A stretch of 64,000 nt of DNA from Microbulbifer sp. MKSA007 (GCA_032615215.1 CP128431.1:310001-374000), one strand, 5' to 3'. Numbered from the stretch's first letter, positions 41,257 through 50,608 are shown. The notes: generated from the letters alone by a model not told the origin. Program-made: numbers and translations.

Positions 41257-43062
41257 TTACTCCGGTAGCTCGGTACAACGCATCAGGTAGTCATATGCAT
41301 CCGGGCTCAACTCAGGGCCAAGAACCCGTTTCAAATCAGCATTGTAGTCGCCGAGCCATTTGATTTCAGCGCGGGTGAGATCAACCATGTTGAGCATCTG
41401 CGGCTCAATCGGGATGTAAGAAAGGTTGCGGAACGCGAGGAAACCATCGTCCTCCTCGACAATCTCAAAGAGGTTCTCAATCCGGATACCGTATTGATCT
41501 GCAACGTAATATCCCGGTTCAATGGACATCACCATACCAGCGACCAGATCCACCGGATTGTAAGGTTTACCGATGCGTTGTGGTTGCTCGTGGACGGAGA
41601 GGAAGTGACCGATGCCGTGGCCGGTGCCGTGATCATAGTCCAGACCCAATTCCCAGAGCGGGCGGCGGGCGAAACCATCGATGTGATGACCTTGTGTGCC
41701 TTTCGGAAATCGCAGAGATGCCAGCGCGACAAAGCCTTTGAAAACAGCGGTGTAGGCGCGTTTGAATTCCTCTGAAGTCTCAGTAAACGCGAAGGTACGC
41801 GTCGCGTCGGTGGTACCATCCTGATACTGACCGCCGGAATCCAACAGATAAGTGTTCTCTGGCAGGATTGCAGTGTTGGACGCTTCCGTGGCTGCGTAAT
41901 GGCACATGGCGGCGTTGCCAGCGGCGGCTGAAATACTTCTAAAGCTCGGATATACAAAGTCTTTCTGGCGTTGGCGTTCCATCAGGATACGCTCTTCCGC
42001 TTCCAGTTCATGCACCGGATCACCCGCTTCAGCACGCTGCGGGACTTCCCGTTTCAGCCAGGCGGAGAACTCGGTCCACGCGATACCATCTCGTATATGG
42101 CAATCACGCAAGCCTTTGAGTTCGCTCTCATTTTTCTTCGCCTTGGTGAGCGTAATTGCTCCCGGTTTCATCACCGGAACACCGCCTGCAGCCTGAACGG
42201 CGAGGCGGGTGGCGACAGGGGAGAACATCGGATCGATGAGAACCTGCGTTCCTTTATCCGTCATTTTCTCCAGCGAACTGATGAAGCTGGATGGGTCTGC
42301 AGTTTCAACATTCTCCAGTTCATACTCGCTCAAGTCGTTGGAAAGCTTGCGGGAATCCACGAACCAGTTGGCGGAACCATCGTCCTTCAGCAGCAGGAAG
42401 GAATGGGGGATTGGGTTGAACTCAACATCATCACCGCGCACATTCAGAAGCCAGGCGATGTTGTCTGGTTGGGTTTCCACCAGCACTTTTGCGCCTGCAT
42501 CTTTTAGTTGATCAGCGATCTCACGACATTTCTCCAGGCTTGTTTTTCCAGCATTTTCAAGGGAATACGGTGTGATTGGCGAGAGAGGCTTTTCCGGTTG
42601 ATCAGCCCAGACTGCATCAATGATGTTGCTGGTGGTGGCAACCAGAGCTGCGCCTGCCTCATTGGCTCCACCCGCAAAGCGATCCCACCAGGCAGAGGGG
42701 ATAAGCATGGGATCAACGCCGATTTGCTGACCGGCCTTCATATTGGCGGAAATCCAATTTTCCAGTGGTTCATCAAAGATATGCTGGTAGGAGAACAGAT
42801 CACTACTGCATTGGTTGCGCACCTGAACGGTGTAGCGACCGTCAACGAACATAACTGCTTGATCTGCTGTGATAATTGCGAGGCCAGCAGAGCCTGTGAA
42901 GCCGGTTGCCCACGCCAGTCGCTCATCATGCGGGGCGCAATATTCCCCCTGATGCTCATCAAACCGGGGGATGATAACTCCGTCCAGCCCCTTGTTCTTC
43001 AACTCGGTGCGGATGAGGTTCAAGCGGTCTGTGGTTGTCTCAAACTTCTGATTTTCCAACAT
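41257..43062 (-). CDS. Xaa-Pro aminopeptidase (M24B, long form)
   Basis: A 601-residue aminopeptidase P of the long, three-domain type: two creatinase-like N domains (about 1-300), then the M24 pita-bread domain. Metal ligands are visible as D-S-G-G-Q-Y-Q-D-G-T-T-D, H-G-T-G-H-G-I-G-H, S-I-E-P-G-Y-Y and I-R-I-E-N-L-F-E. It removes an N-terminal residue preceding proline. The start M-L-E-N-Q-K-F (43062) leaves an 11-base gap after the upstream ABC gene; a longer frame to 43122 would overlap that gene. As the last gene of the dipeptide-transport operon it probably trims imported proline-containing peptides. Confidence 0.9.
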   Translation of the reverse strand: MLENQKFETTTDRLNLIRTELKNKGLDGVIIPRFDEHQGEYCAPHDERLAWATGFTGSAGLAIITADQAVMFVDGRYTVQVRNQCSSDLFSYQHIFDEPLENWISANMKAGQQIGVDPMLIPSAWWDRFAGGANEAGAALVATTSNIIDAVWADQPEKPLSPITPYSLENAGKTSLEKCREIADQLKDAGAKVLVETQPDNIAWLLNVRGDDVEFNPIPHSFLLLKDDGSANWFVDSRKLSNDLSEYELENVETADPSSFISSLEKMTDKGTQVLIDPMFSPVATRLAVQAAGGVPVMKPGAITLTKAKKNESELKGLRDCHIRDGIAWTEFSAWLKREVPQRAEAGDPVHELEAEERILMERQRQKDFVYPSFRSISAAAGNAAMCHYAATEASNTAILPENTYLLDSGGQYQDGTTDATRTFAFTETSEEFKRAYTAVFKGFVALASLRFPKGTQGHHIDGFARRPLWELGLDYDHGTGHGIGHFLSVHEQPQRIGKPYNPVDLVAGMVMSIEPGYYVADQYGIRIENLFEIVEEDDGFLAFRNLSYIPIEPQMLNMVDLTRAEIKWLGDYNADLKRVLGPELSPDAYDYLMRCTELPE

Positions 43063-43073
43063 TTTCTGCTCGG

Positions 43074-44090
43074 CTATTTGATGGGATTTATCGCTGATAA
43101 AAGAGCTTCGGCATGATGACAAGCCACTCTACCCAGCTCGTCCATTGCCCTCAATCTGGGAATTTCACTCTGGCATCGGCCTGATGCATGGGGACATCTG
43201 GCATGGAACGCACAGCCCTTGGGTACATTGAGAGGGCTGGGCAGTTCGCCGGAGATTGACGGGCGAGTATGGCGTTTGTCGGGATCAAGAGAAGGAGCTG
43301 CTGCCAGAAGAGCCTTGGAGTAGGGGTGTCTTGGGGCGTTGAAGAGCTGTTCCGAGTCTCCGATCTCAACAATTGATCCCAGATAAATCACCGCAACTCT
43401 GTGGGATACATGGCGAACAAGTCTGAGGTCATGGGCCACGAACAGGATCGTCAGGCCCAGCTTTTCCTGCAGCTCCAGCAGCAGGTTCACCACCTGCGCC
43501 TGCACGGAAACATCCAGCGCTGACACCAGCTCATCTGCCACAAGCACCTCCGGCTCCACAGACAAAGCGCGTGCAATGGCAATTCGTTGGCGTTGTCCTC
43601 CTGAAAACTCGTGGGGGAGCTTATCCGCAGCATCTTGCGGCAGGCGGACCAGATCCAGCAGCTCGGCAATGCGGGTTTCGATCTGCTCAGGAGGGCGCAT
43701 ATTGTGAACGCGCAGGGCTTCGCTCAGCACTTGCCGCACTGTCATGCGAGGATTGAGGGAGGAGTAAGGGTCCTGAAACATCATCTGGACCTTGCGGTTA
43801 TACTCCCGCAATGCACCGGCATCTTTGGCGGCAACCTCTTGCCCATCATAACGAATGGTGCCTTTGTCAGCCTCATAAAGACGGGCCAGACAGCGCGCTA
43901 AAGTGGACTTTCCACAGCCAGATTCTCCAACAATGCCAAGGGTTTCACCCCGTTTCACTTCAAGGCTGACCCCATTGAGGGCTTTGACGATGCGTTTTTC
44001 TTTGCGTTGAATTGCGTCGAAGAGGGTTCTTTTGAGCGGAAAGTGTAAATGCAGGCCCTCAACTTCCAGAACCGGAGCTTCATAGGTCAT
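43074..44090 (-). CDS. Dipeptide/oligopeptide ABC transporter ATPase (DppF type)
   Basis: A 338-residue ATPase with Walker A G-E-S-G-C-G-K-S-T (about 54-62), signature F-S-G-G-Q-R-Q-R (about 164-171), Walker B V-L-V-A-D-E (about 187-192), and a C-terminal OppF-like region with C-P-H-A-S-G-R-C containing cysteines. It overlaps its partner gene by 4 bases. The two ATPases form the heterodimer that powers the permeases encoded at 45082-46895. Confidence 0.92.
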   Translation of the reverse strand: MTYEAPVLEVEGLHLHFPLKRTLFDAIQRKEKRIVKALNGVSLEVKRGETLGIVGESGCGKSTLARCLARLYEADKGTIRYDGQEVAAKDAGALREYNRKVQMMFQDPYSSLNPRMTVRQVLSEALRVHNMRPPEQIETRIAELLDLVRLPQDAADKLPHEFSGGQRQRIAIARALSVEPEVLVADELVSALDVSVQAQVVNLLLELQEKLGLTILFVAHDLRLVRHVSHRVAVIYLGSIVEIGDSEQLFNAPRHPYSKALLAAAPSLDPDKRHTRPSISGELPSPLNVPKGCAFHARCPHASGRCQSEIPRLRAMDELGRVACHHAEALLSAINPIK

Positions 44091-45082
44091 GCCAGCACCT
44101 CCTCACGAATGTTTGCCGTGAAATGACAGGCCGACGAAATTCCGTCCCCAAGAACCGCCAGTGGTGGTTTGGTACCAAGGCACACATCCTCCGCTTTCAG
44201 GCAGCGCGGTGCAAAGGCGCATCCTTTGGGCAGGGCATCCAGTGCCGGTGGTGTGCCGGGAACAGAGTACAATGGTGTGCGGGGAGGAATGTTTTCCGGT
44301 ACCGATTTCAGTAAGCCGAGTGTGTAGGGGTGCTGAGGTCGTTTCAGCACATCGCGAACAGAGCCCGTTTCTACCAAGCGACCAGCGTACATCACTGCCA
44401 CGCGATCACAGGTTTGCGCGACCACGCCTAGATCGTGGGTTACCAGTACAATCGCCATGTTGAGGTTTTTGGCCAGTGAGAGCAGCAACTGCAAGATCTG
44501 ATCCTGAATGGTCACGTCCAGCGCCGTGGTCGGTTCGTCCGCCAGCAACAGCTCCGGGTTGGACGCCAACGCGATGGCGATCATCACCCGTTGGCGCATG
44601 CCGCCGGAAAACTGGTGCGGAAAGTCCTTGAGCCGGGACGCTGCACTTGGAATGCCGACCATGTCCAGCAGCTCAATGGCGCGGGCTGTGCGGGCACGGC
44701 GGTCCAGATCTGTGTGGGCCTTCAGGTTCTCCTCAATCTGCAAACCTACTGTGAGCAGCGGGTTGAGAGACGTCATGGGCTCCTGAAAGATCATGGAGAT
44801 CTGACTGCCACGCACAGATTGCAGCTGCTTGTCCGTGCGGGCCAGAAGATCCTCACCCTTCCAGTAAACACTGCCCTCTACCGTCCCGTAGTCACGGGCA
44901 AGGCCGATGATAGAGCGCAGGGTGATGGACTTGCCGGAGCCGCTTTCTCCCACCAGACCAAGCACTTCACCAGCACGCACGTCAAAGGAGATACCATCAA
45001 CGGCACGCAAAACGCGGCCTTTGCTGTGAAAGGTGGTGGTGAGATCGCGAACCTGTAACAGGCTCTCGTTTTGGTTGGTCAT
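44087..45082 (-). CDS. Dipeptide/oligopeptide ABC transporter ATPase (DppD type)
   Basis: A 331-residue ATPase: Walker A G-E-S-G-S-G-K-S (about 43-50), signature F-S-G-G-M-R-Q-R (about 160), Walker B L-L-L-A-D-E-P-T (about 182), and a C-terminal cysteine cluster F-A-P-R-C (about 291) common in OppD/DppD proteins. Start: GTG 45085 or ATG 45082; the ATG is chosen because it overlaps the permease TGA as TGATG. It acts with DppF on imported peptides. Confidence 0.92.
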   Translation of the reverse strand: MTNQNESLLQVRDLTTTFHSKGRVLRAVDGISFDVRAGEVLGLVGESGSGKSITLRSIIGLARDYGTVEGSVYWKGEDLLARTDKQLQSVRGSQISMIFQEPMTSLNPLLTVGLQIEENLKAHTDLDRRARTARAIELLDMVGIPSAASRLKDFPHQFSGGMRQRVMIAIALASNPELLLADEPTTALDVTIQDQILQLLLSLAKNLNMAIVLVTHDLGVVAQTCDRVAVMYAGRLVETGSVRDVLKRPQHPYTLGLLKSVPENIPPRTPLYSVPGTPPALDALPKGCAFAPRCLKAEDVCLGTKPPLAVLGDGISSACHFTANIREEVLA

Positions 45083-45957
45083 CACGATGCCCCCCGTGGT
45101 CTGAGAACATCAGCAAGGCTGTCTCCTACCAGAGAAAACCCGAGCCCTGTCAAAACAATCGCGATCCCCGGCATCAAGCTCATCCACCACGCGGTGGTGA
45201 TGAAGTTGCGGCCTTCTGCGATCAGTACGCCCCATTCCGCTTGCGGTGGCTGTGCACCAAGGCCGAGATAGCCGAGAGAGGACCCGAGCAGGATGGCGAG
45301 CGCCATGTCAGTCATCCAATAGGTGATGAGCGGTGTGGTGGCATTGGGCAGCAGATGGCGGAAAATGATGCGGGTGGAGGAGTAGCCCATCACCTTTCCG
45401 GCGGAAGCGTAGTCGCTGGTCATCTGCGTCATGATTTCAGCGCGGGTGAGGCGGGCATAATAGACCCACTGTACCAGCGTCACCGCCACGTACATGTTGG
45501 TCAGTCCCGGTCCCAGAACCGCTACAACTGCAATGACCAGCACCAGAAACGGGAAAGTGATGGTCACATCAACCAAACGGCCAAACAGCACATCGGCAAT
45601 GCCGCCGTGATAGGCGACCAGTGATCCGACGATCACGCCAATCACCATGGCAAAGAAGGTGGCGAAGAACGCGATCTGCATATCCACCTGATAGGCCCAG
45701 ATGACGCGGGAAAGCGTGTCGCGGCCCAGATTGTCCGTACCAAACGGATGCGCCCAGCTTGGTGGTTGCTGAATGGCCATAAAGTCAAAGGCATTAGGAT
45801 CATAAGGCGCAAACGCCCATGGGAACACAGCAAGCAGGATGGAAGAGGACAGAATGAAGAAGCCGAGCAGAAAGCCGGGGCGCAGCAGAGCCTTCACCCG
45901 AGGGTGGAGCTTTTTCTTCTGCGGTGTGGTGGCTTGAAGGGTATCGAGTTGGGTCAT
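45082..45957 (-). CDS. Peptide ABC transporter permease (DppC type)
   Basis: A 291-residue permease with six helices; the long soluble N-terminus and a periplasmic loop with P-F-G-T-D-N-L-G-R-D (about 70-79) are typical of DppC. The EAA loop near residues 185-205 reads G-K-V-M-G-Y-S-S-T-R-I-I-F-R-H-L-L-P-N. It overlaps dppB by 4 bases and dppD by one base, so translation of the operon is tightly linked. Confidence 0.92.
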   Translation of the reverse strand: MTQLDTLQATTPQKKKLHPRVKALLRPGFLLGFFILSSSILLAVFPWAFAPYDPNAFDFMAIQQPPSWAHPFGTDNLGRDTLSRVIWAYQVDMQIAFFATFFAMVIGVIVGSLVAYHGGIADVLFGRLVDVTITFPFLVLVIAVVAVLGPGLTNMYVAVTLVQWVYYARLTRAEIMTQMTSDYASAGKVMGYSSTRIIFRHLLPNATTPLITYWMTDMALAILLGSSLGYLGLGAQPPQAEWGVLIAEGRNFITTAWWMSLMPGIAIVLTGLGFSLVGDSLADVLRPRGAS

Positions 45958-46895
45958 GACAGGCGCAACCTCGGATCAAGCCATGCCTGCACCATATCGG
46001 TGAACAGAAACACGAGAGAAACCATAACGGCGAAGGTGAGCGTGAGGCCCTGAATCAGCGGGTAATCGCGGGCGAAGATCGCCTCCAACATCAACCGGCC
46101 AAGACCGGGCACCGCAAAGACAGTTTCCGTCACCAACGTACCACTCATCAGGTTGCCGATGGAAAGGCCGAGCAAGGTGACGGTGGAAATGAGCGCGTTG
46201 CGCAGAACATGTCGGCCCAGAATGACACTTCGGGTGAGGCCCTTGGAGCGGGCAAACTGCACGTACTCCGCATCCAGCACCTCAATCACCGCTGAGCGCA
46301 GGTTCCGCATGATGATGGCAGAGGTGTAAAGGGCAACCGTCAGTGCGGGCAGCATCAGGTGGTGCAAGTGCTGCAGGAAGGTTGTGCCGTAACCACCAAC
46401 CGGAAACAGGCGCAGGGACGCAGCCAGAAAGGTGAGCAGCAGCAGGCCAATGTAAAACACGGGCGTTGAAAGGCCCACCTGAAAGCCACTGCGGATGGCA
46501 ATGTCGAGCATGCCGTTCTTATTGAGTGCAGCGACAAAGGCCAGCGGACCGGCAATGAGAATGGAAAGGCAAACCGCATAGATAGTGAGGAACGCGGTGA
46601 CAGGAATGCGCTCCAGAATAACTTCCAGAACAGGGGCTTTGAGGAGAATGGATGTGCCCATATCTCCGGTCAAAGTGTTCTTTACAAAATAGAGGAACTG
46701 CATGGGCAGCGGTTCGTTTAACCCGAGTTTTTGGCGGATGAGTTCCAGCTGAGCTTCGGTGGCTTTGGCATCGGCCATGGCAATGGCCGGATCCCCTGGC
46801 AACATACGCACCAGCAGAAAGATAACGACCATCACAAGAAGAAAGGTCGGAATGATCTGCAACAGGCGTGACACCAGATAGGAAAGTGACGACAT
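45954..46895 (-). CDS. Peptide ABC transporter permease (DppB type)
   Basis: A 313-residue permease with six helices. The opening L-V-S-R-L-L-Q-I-I-P-T-F-L-L-V, the P-G-D-P-A-I-A segment (about 33) and the EAA-loop K-G-L-T-R-S-V-I-L-G-R-H-V-L-R-N-A (about 222) mark it as DppB/OppB. It lies about 190 bases after the binding-protein gene; that gap is packed with hairpins. Confidence 0.92.
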   Translation of the reverse strand: MSSLSYLVSRLLQIIPTFLLVMVVIFLLVRMLPGDPAIAMADAKATEAQLELIRQKLGLNEPLPMQFLYFVKNTLTGDMGTSILLKAPVLEVILERIPVTAFLTIYAVCLSILIAGPLAFVAALNKNGMLDIAIRSGFQVGLSTPVFYIGLLLLTFLAASLRLFPVGGYGTTFLQHLHHLMLPALTVALYTSAIIMRNLRSAVIEVLDAEYVQFARSKGLTRSVILGRHVLRNALISTVTLLGLSIGNLMSGTLVTETVFAVPGLGRLMLEAIFARDYPLIQGLTLTFAVMVSLVFLFTDMVQAWLDPRLRLS

Positions 46896-46926
46896 TCCTG
46901 ATCCCTAGTAGAGGCTTAACAGTGAG

Positions 46927-47069
46927 AGCCGAAGCGCCGGAGTAACGGGATTGACGCTTCGGCTTTCCGGATTGCATGGGGCAGGTGGTCTGGTCCTGCC
47001 GTGTTTGAACAGACCAGCCCGCCCGGTTCAAATTGCACCCGGCCAACCTGTTGACGCAGGCCGGGTGCA
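46927..47069 (-). repeat. Cluster of intercistronic hairpins between dppA and dppB
   Basis: At least three inverted repeats occur: AGCCGAAGCG (46927) with CGCTTCGGCT (46955-46964); TGGTCTG (46986) with CAGACCA (47010-47016); TGCACCCGGCC (47034) with GGCCGGGTGCA (47059-47069). No U-run follows. Such elements after a binding-protein gene usually block exonucleases and raise its level over the permease genes. Confidence 0.6.
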
Positions 47070-47082
47070 CCCAGAGGAGGAG

Positions 47083-48660
47083 TTATTTTGCAATCCACGC
47101 CGAGGAGAACTCGTTGTTCCCCAACGGTGTCTGGAGATAGCCGTTCACGTTGGCAGACAGCGCAACAGCAAATGGCGTTTCATAGAGGAACAGCAGCGGG
47201 GCAGCATCGCGGTAGATTTCCTGCATGCGCTTGTACTGCTCGCTGCGCTTTTCCGGATCGATCTCGGTGTTGGAGGCTTCGAACAGGGAGTTGAACTCCG
47301 CATTGTTCCAACCAGTACCAACAGCCTTGCGGGTTGGATAATAACCAAGCCAGCCAGCAACCTGTGCCGGATCGTTTACGTCGTTCACCCATCCGTAGGT
47401 GTGAACATCAAACTCGCCGGAGCGGTTCTTTGCGCCGCGGGTTGGGTTATCAACCTGCTCCACTTTCACGTTCACGCCAATGGCGCCCCACATCTGCTGA
47501 ATGGCCGCAAACAGAGTTGCGTCATCAGAAGAGCCAGCAAGGGTGCTCAGAGTGATTTCAGCACCTTCCAGACCAGATGATTTTGCCAGTTCTTTCGCCT
47601 TAGCAGGGTCGTATGGATAGAGCGGACCGCCATCATGTGCCAACTGGGTTGTCGATGCCATCAGCGGGGATGTCATGGACTTGCCGGTGCCATGGGTGAT
47701 CAGCTGAACCAGTGCGCCTTTGTTGGTTGCGTAGTTCAGCGCCTGACGCGCCTCTTTGGTGGCCATTGGGTTTGGTGAGCCATCAGCGCGGGTTTCACGG
47801 GCGTTGATCGGCGCGTAGATGATGCGGGTGGATGGGAACAGCTCCATGTTGATCGCAGGATCTGCTTCCAGCTCTGCCACGCGGGAGAATGGCACGAACT
47901 CAGCACCGTTCACTTCACCCGCCTGCAGTTTCAGGATGCGAGTCGCATCATCCGGGATGACCACAAAGCTGACTTCATCCAGATATGGCAGCGGCTTACC
48001 ATCTTCGCCCTGACGCCAGTAATGCGGGTTGGCGGAAAACGTCATGGTGCTGCCGCGGGTACGGTCTTTCAGCGTGAACGGGCCGGAAACCGGTGTGCCA
48101 GGCGCGAAAAGGGCAGTCGCTTTTTCCTGATCGTTGGCACCTGGCGCAGCCTCAAACGCGGCCTTGGACACAATCGCGGTGTTGAAGGTTGCCAGAATGG
48201 AGATGATGGTCGGGTCTGGGTTCTTCATGGAAAGCGTGACACCATTCTTGGTCTCAGTGATGCTTTCAACAGAGCCCAGCAGGCCGGACCATGGACCGAA
48301 ATCCGGATTAACGGCGCGTTCCAGTGAGAACTTCACGTCTGCCGCAGTAATCGGGGAACCATCGGAAAACTTGATGCCATCGCGCAGGGTGATGGAGATG
48401 GCTTTACCATCCGCAGAAACCTCGTAACCGGACGCCAGACCCGGAACAATGGTTTTGCCATCTGCCTTGGTGCGCAGAAGAGTGTCATAAAGGTTTGTGA
48501 CCATCCAGATATCTGGGTTACGGTCGGCATACACCGGATCAACCAGATTGGAATCATCATAACGGGCAAAGGTGAGCGTGCCACCACGTTCTACGGCCTG
48601 AGCCGAATTGATGGCGAGCATCGACACGCCTGCAAGCGCGGCAATCAATAAAGTCTTCAT
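47083..48660 (-). CDS. Peptide ABC transporter solute-binding protein (SBP family 5)
   Basis: A 525-residue periplasmic protein with a Sec signal peptide (cleavage after A-Q-A near residue 22). SBP_bac_5 features include G-L-A-S-G-Y-E-V-S-A-D-G-K-A-I-S (about 69), D-G-I-K-F-S-D-G-S-P-I-T-A-A-D-V (about 92) and R-Q-A-L-N-Y-A-T-N-K-G-A (about 300). First gene of the five-gene transporter plus peptidase operon. A perfect 10-base dyad lies about 105 bases upstream of its start. Confidence 0.93.
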   Translation of the reverse strand: MKTLLIAALAGVSMLAINSAQAVERGGTLTFARYDDSNLVDPVYADRNPDIWMVTNLYDTLLRTKADGKTIVPGLASGYEVSADGKAISITLRDGIKFSDGSPITAADVKFSLERAVNPDFGPWSGLLGSVESITETKNGVTLSMKNPDPTIISILATFNTAIVSKAAFEAAPGANDQEKATALFAPGTPVSGPFTLKDRTRGSTMTFSANPHYWRQGEDGKPLPYLDEVSFVVIPDDATRILKLQAGEVNGAEFVPFSRVAELEADPAINMELFPSTRIIYAPINARETRADGSPNPMATKEARQALNYATNKGALVQLITHGTGKSMTSPLMASTTQLAHDGGPLYPYDPAKAKELAKSSGLEGAEITLSTLAGSSDDATLFAAIQQMWGAIGVNVKVEQVDNPTRGAKNRSGEFDVHTYGWVNDVNDPAQVAGWLGYYPTRKAVGTGWNNAEFNSLFEASNTEIDPEKRSEQYKRMQEIYRDAAPLLFLYETPFAVALSANVNGYLQTPLGNNEFSSAWIAK

Positions 48661-49073
48661 GATAGTCCCCTCAATTGATACACGCCGGGCCTGCTTATTA
48701 TTTTATGATGCATGGTGGCGTGCAGGTGGTGGCCTCTCCCAATAATTCCATTAGCCACCGGTGATATATCAGTATTATCTCTGATATATCTCTGTTTGCA
48801 AGAGGCAAAACTCATTAAAGAAAAATTTTCATGACAACAAATCTATGCAGAGAGATAGTTTAGAAGTGAAATATTGCTGAAATTACAGTTTCACTGAGAG
48901 AAACTTGCGCTGAATATTGCAGTAATTCTTGAGGTGCCTCCGAAATGCTCGGAGCCAAACAATTGATTTATTCTGGAATGAGCGTCTTAAAACGCAAAAA
49001 CGCGGTGCAGGAATATTTTTCCAACACCGCGTGAAAAATGAACGCCATTCATTAAACAGAGGGAGATTTTCCC
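48661..49073. other. AT-rich promoter region of the peptide transport operon
   Basis: About 413 bases without a coding frame. It contains the dyad at 48763-48790 and a short hairpin near maiA. The sequence is much richer in A/T than its surroundings. The operon promoter should lie between the dyad and 48661. Confidence 0.5.
48763..48790. promoter_or_regulatory. 10-base dyad upstream of the peptide operon
   Basis: GATATATCAG (48763-48772) and CTGATATATC (48781-48790) are a perfect inverted pair with an 8-base spacer. A related CTGATATAT occurs at 50404 in the marR-fahA intergenic region, hinting at a shared binding protein. Confidence 0.5.
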
Positions 49074-49709
49074 TCAGGCATCCTGTTTTGGCTCGGCCTT
49101 CTGAAAGGCTTCCAGCTGGTCAGCTTCCTTGACGATGGCATTGATGCGCGTCAGGTGAGAGCGGTCCACGCCCCAGCGATCCGCATTGTAGACCTGCGGG
49201 ATGAGGCAGATATCAGCCAGCCCCACCTGATCTCCATGACAGAACTTGCCGCTCTGCCCATCGGCCAGCAGCTCTTCAAAGGCATTGAGGCCTTTGGCGA
49301 TGAACTCACGCATCCAGTTGACTTTGACCTGATCGTCGCCGCCAGACAGTTCCACGATGCGCTGAACCACACCCAGATTACAGACCGGGTGGATGTCCAT
49401 AGCAATGGCATGGGAAAGCGTGCGCACGCGGGCTCGTTCGCGGGCGGTGGCAGGCATCAGGGCTGGGGATGGGTGCAGCTCATCCAGATACTCTATAATG
49501 GCGAGAGACTGAGTCATCATATCGCCGTCCAGATCCAGTGACGGCACAAAGCCTTGCGGGTTGCGCTTGAGGTTGTGCGCGTCCTTCTGCTCGCCCTTGA
49601 GCAGATTGACGGTCACCATGTCATAGCTGAGGCCTTTCAGGTTCAGCGCAATACGCACCCGATAGCTCGCAGAAGAGCGCCAGTAATCATATAAAGTAAT
49701 ATTGCTCAT
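49074..49709 (-). CDS. maiA: Maleylacetoacetate isomerase (zeta-class GST)
   Basis: A 211-residue zeta-class glutathione transferase. The active-site motif S-S-A-S-Y-R-V-R-I-A-L (about 12-22) is the S-S-C-S-x-R-V-R-I motif with Ala for Cys, and G-F-V-P-S-L-D (about 53) plus Q-S-L-A-I-I-E-Y-L-D (about 67) form the glutathione site. It isomerises maleylacetoacetate to fumarylacetoacetate in homogentisate breakdown. The divergent fahA gene encodes the next enzyme. It follows marR by 88 bases on the same strand. Confidence 0.9.
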   Translation of the reverse strand: MSNITLYDYWRSSASYRVRIALNLKGLSYDMVTVNLLKGEQKDAHNLKRNPQGFVPSLDLDGDMMTQSLAIIEYLDELHPSPALMPATARERARVRTLSHAIAMDIHPVCNLGVVQRIVELSGGDDQVKVNWMREFIAKGLNAFEELLADGQSGKFCHGDQVGLADICLIPQVYNADRWGVDRSHLTRINAIVKEADQLEAFQKAEPKQDA

Positions 49710-49797
49710 CGTATTGGCGCCCCCTCCCAGAGCTCAATTCTCTATCTTACGCGGAACCCTTTGCGAGAACGGTCTCTCACGTTTCAAAGGTTCCGCT

Positions 49798-50301
49798 TCA
49801 GGACCCGTTGGCTGCCTCGGCGCTCATATCCCCAATGAGCGCTTCTGCGTTTTTCTGCACCTTTTCCATCAAGGTCAGAAGAACCGCCTGTTCTTCTGCG
49901 GAAAGGTTCTCAGTTAACGCAGCTTCCACATCTCGGACCAACGGAATGACATCATTGAAAACGGCCAGACCTTTTTCGGTCAGACGCAGCACGGACTTGC
50001 GGCGATCCTCTCCGTCAATATCGCGGCGCAGGAACTCCTTTTTGCGAAGGGCCTGAACAGCGCGGCTGACATTCACCTTGTCCATACTGGAGCGCTCAAC
50101 AATCTCTGAAGCAGACAGCGCCTGATTGCGACCCAGGATCGCCATGGTGCGCCACTCAGATACGCTGAGGCCATACCGTTCCCGATAAACACTTGAGACA
50201 GCAGTACTAACGGCTGTGCCAAAAACACGGACCTTGTAGGGAAAGAACGACCCAAGCTGGAAGTCTTCCTTATCCATCGTGTTATTCGCAGTCACCATCA
50301 T
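49798..50301 (-). CDS. MarR-family repressor of the homogentisate-type cluster
   Basis: A 167-residue winged-helix regulator when started at 50301; the frame extends to 50349 through an unlikely leader. The MarR core is clear: L-S-V-S-E-W-R-T-M-A-I-L, A-S-E-I-V-E-R-S-S-M-D-K-V-N-V-S-R-A-V, and the wing D-G-E-D-R-R-K-S-V-L-R-L-T. It lies between maiA and the divergent fahA operon. A repeated TGAAACTATT element occurs both just upstream of its own start and in the fahA promoter. Repression relieved by an aromatic intermediate is the likely mode. Confidence 0.9.
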   Translation of the reverse strand: MMVTANNTMDKEDFQLGSFFPYKVRVFGTAVSTAVSSVYRERYGLSVSEWRTMAILGRNQALSASEIVERSSMDKVNVSRAVQALRKKEFLRRDIDGEDRRKSVLRLTEKGLAVFNDVIPLVRDVEAALTENLSAEEQAVLLTLMEKVQKNAEALIGDMSAEAANGS

Positions 50302-50321
50302 CACGTCTCGTTGGTTTAAAA

Positions 50322-50368
50322 TGAAACTATTGCACATAGATACTTGCACAAATATCCTGATAGTATCA
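50322..50368. promoter_or_regulatory. Candidate MarR operator next to marR
   Basis: TGAAACTATT (50322-50331; reverse AATAGTTTCA) and the palindrome TGATA-g-TATCA (50358-50368) share the core ATAGTnTCA. They lie directly upstream of the marR start. Confidence 0.5.
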
Positions 50369-50507
50369 ATTGCAACTATATGTCAAGACCATCAAACGGC
50401 TCACTGATATATATCCCAAAGTAGAATAATCAGCTATTTTTAGCCATTTTGCAGCATTTTAGCCCGCTTTCTTACGCTTAGGGAATTTGTTTTGGCGGAA
50501 AATGTTA

Positions 50508-50535
50508 TTGACAAAGTTACAAGTGAAACTATTCT
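50508..50535 (+). promoter_or_regulatory. Probable fahA promoter overlapped by a MarR element
   Basis: TTGACA (50508-50513), a 16-base spacer and TATTCT (50530-50535) form a sigma-70-like promoter. The element TGAAACTATT (50524-50533), also found beside marR, overlaps the -10. Bound repressor would block polymerase. Confidence 0.5.
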
Positions 50536-50608
50536 GAGATTAGATAAATTACAGATTGCCTGAGTCTGGGAGGACTTTGCTGCGATCTTCAATTGCCAAG
50601 GATGTGTT

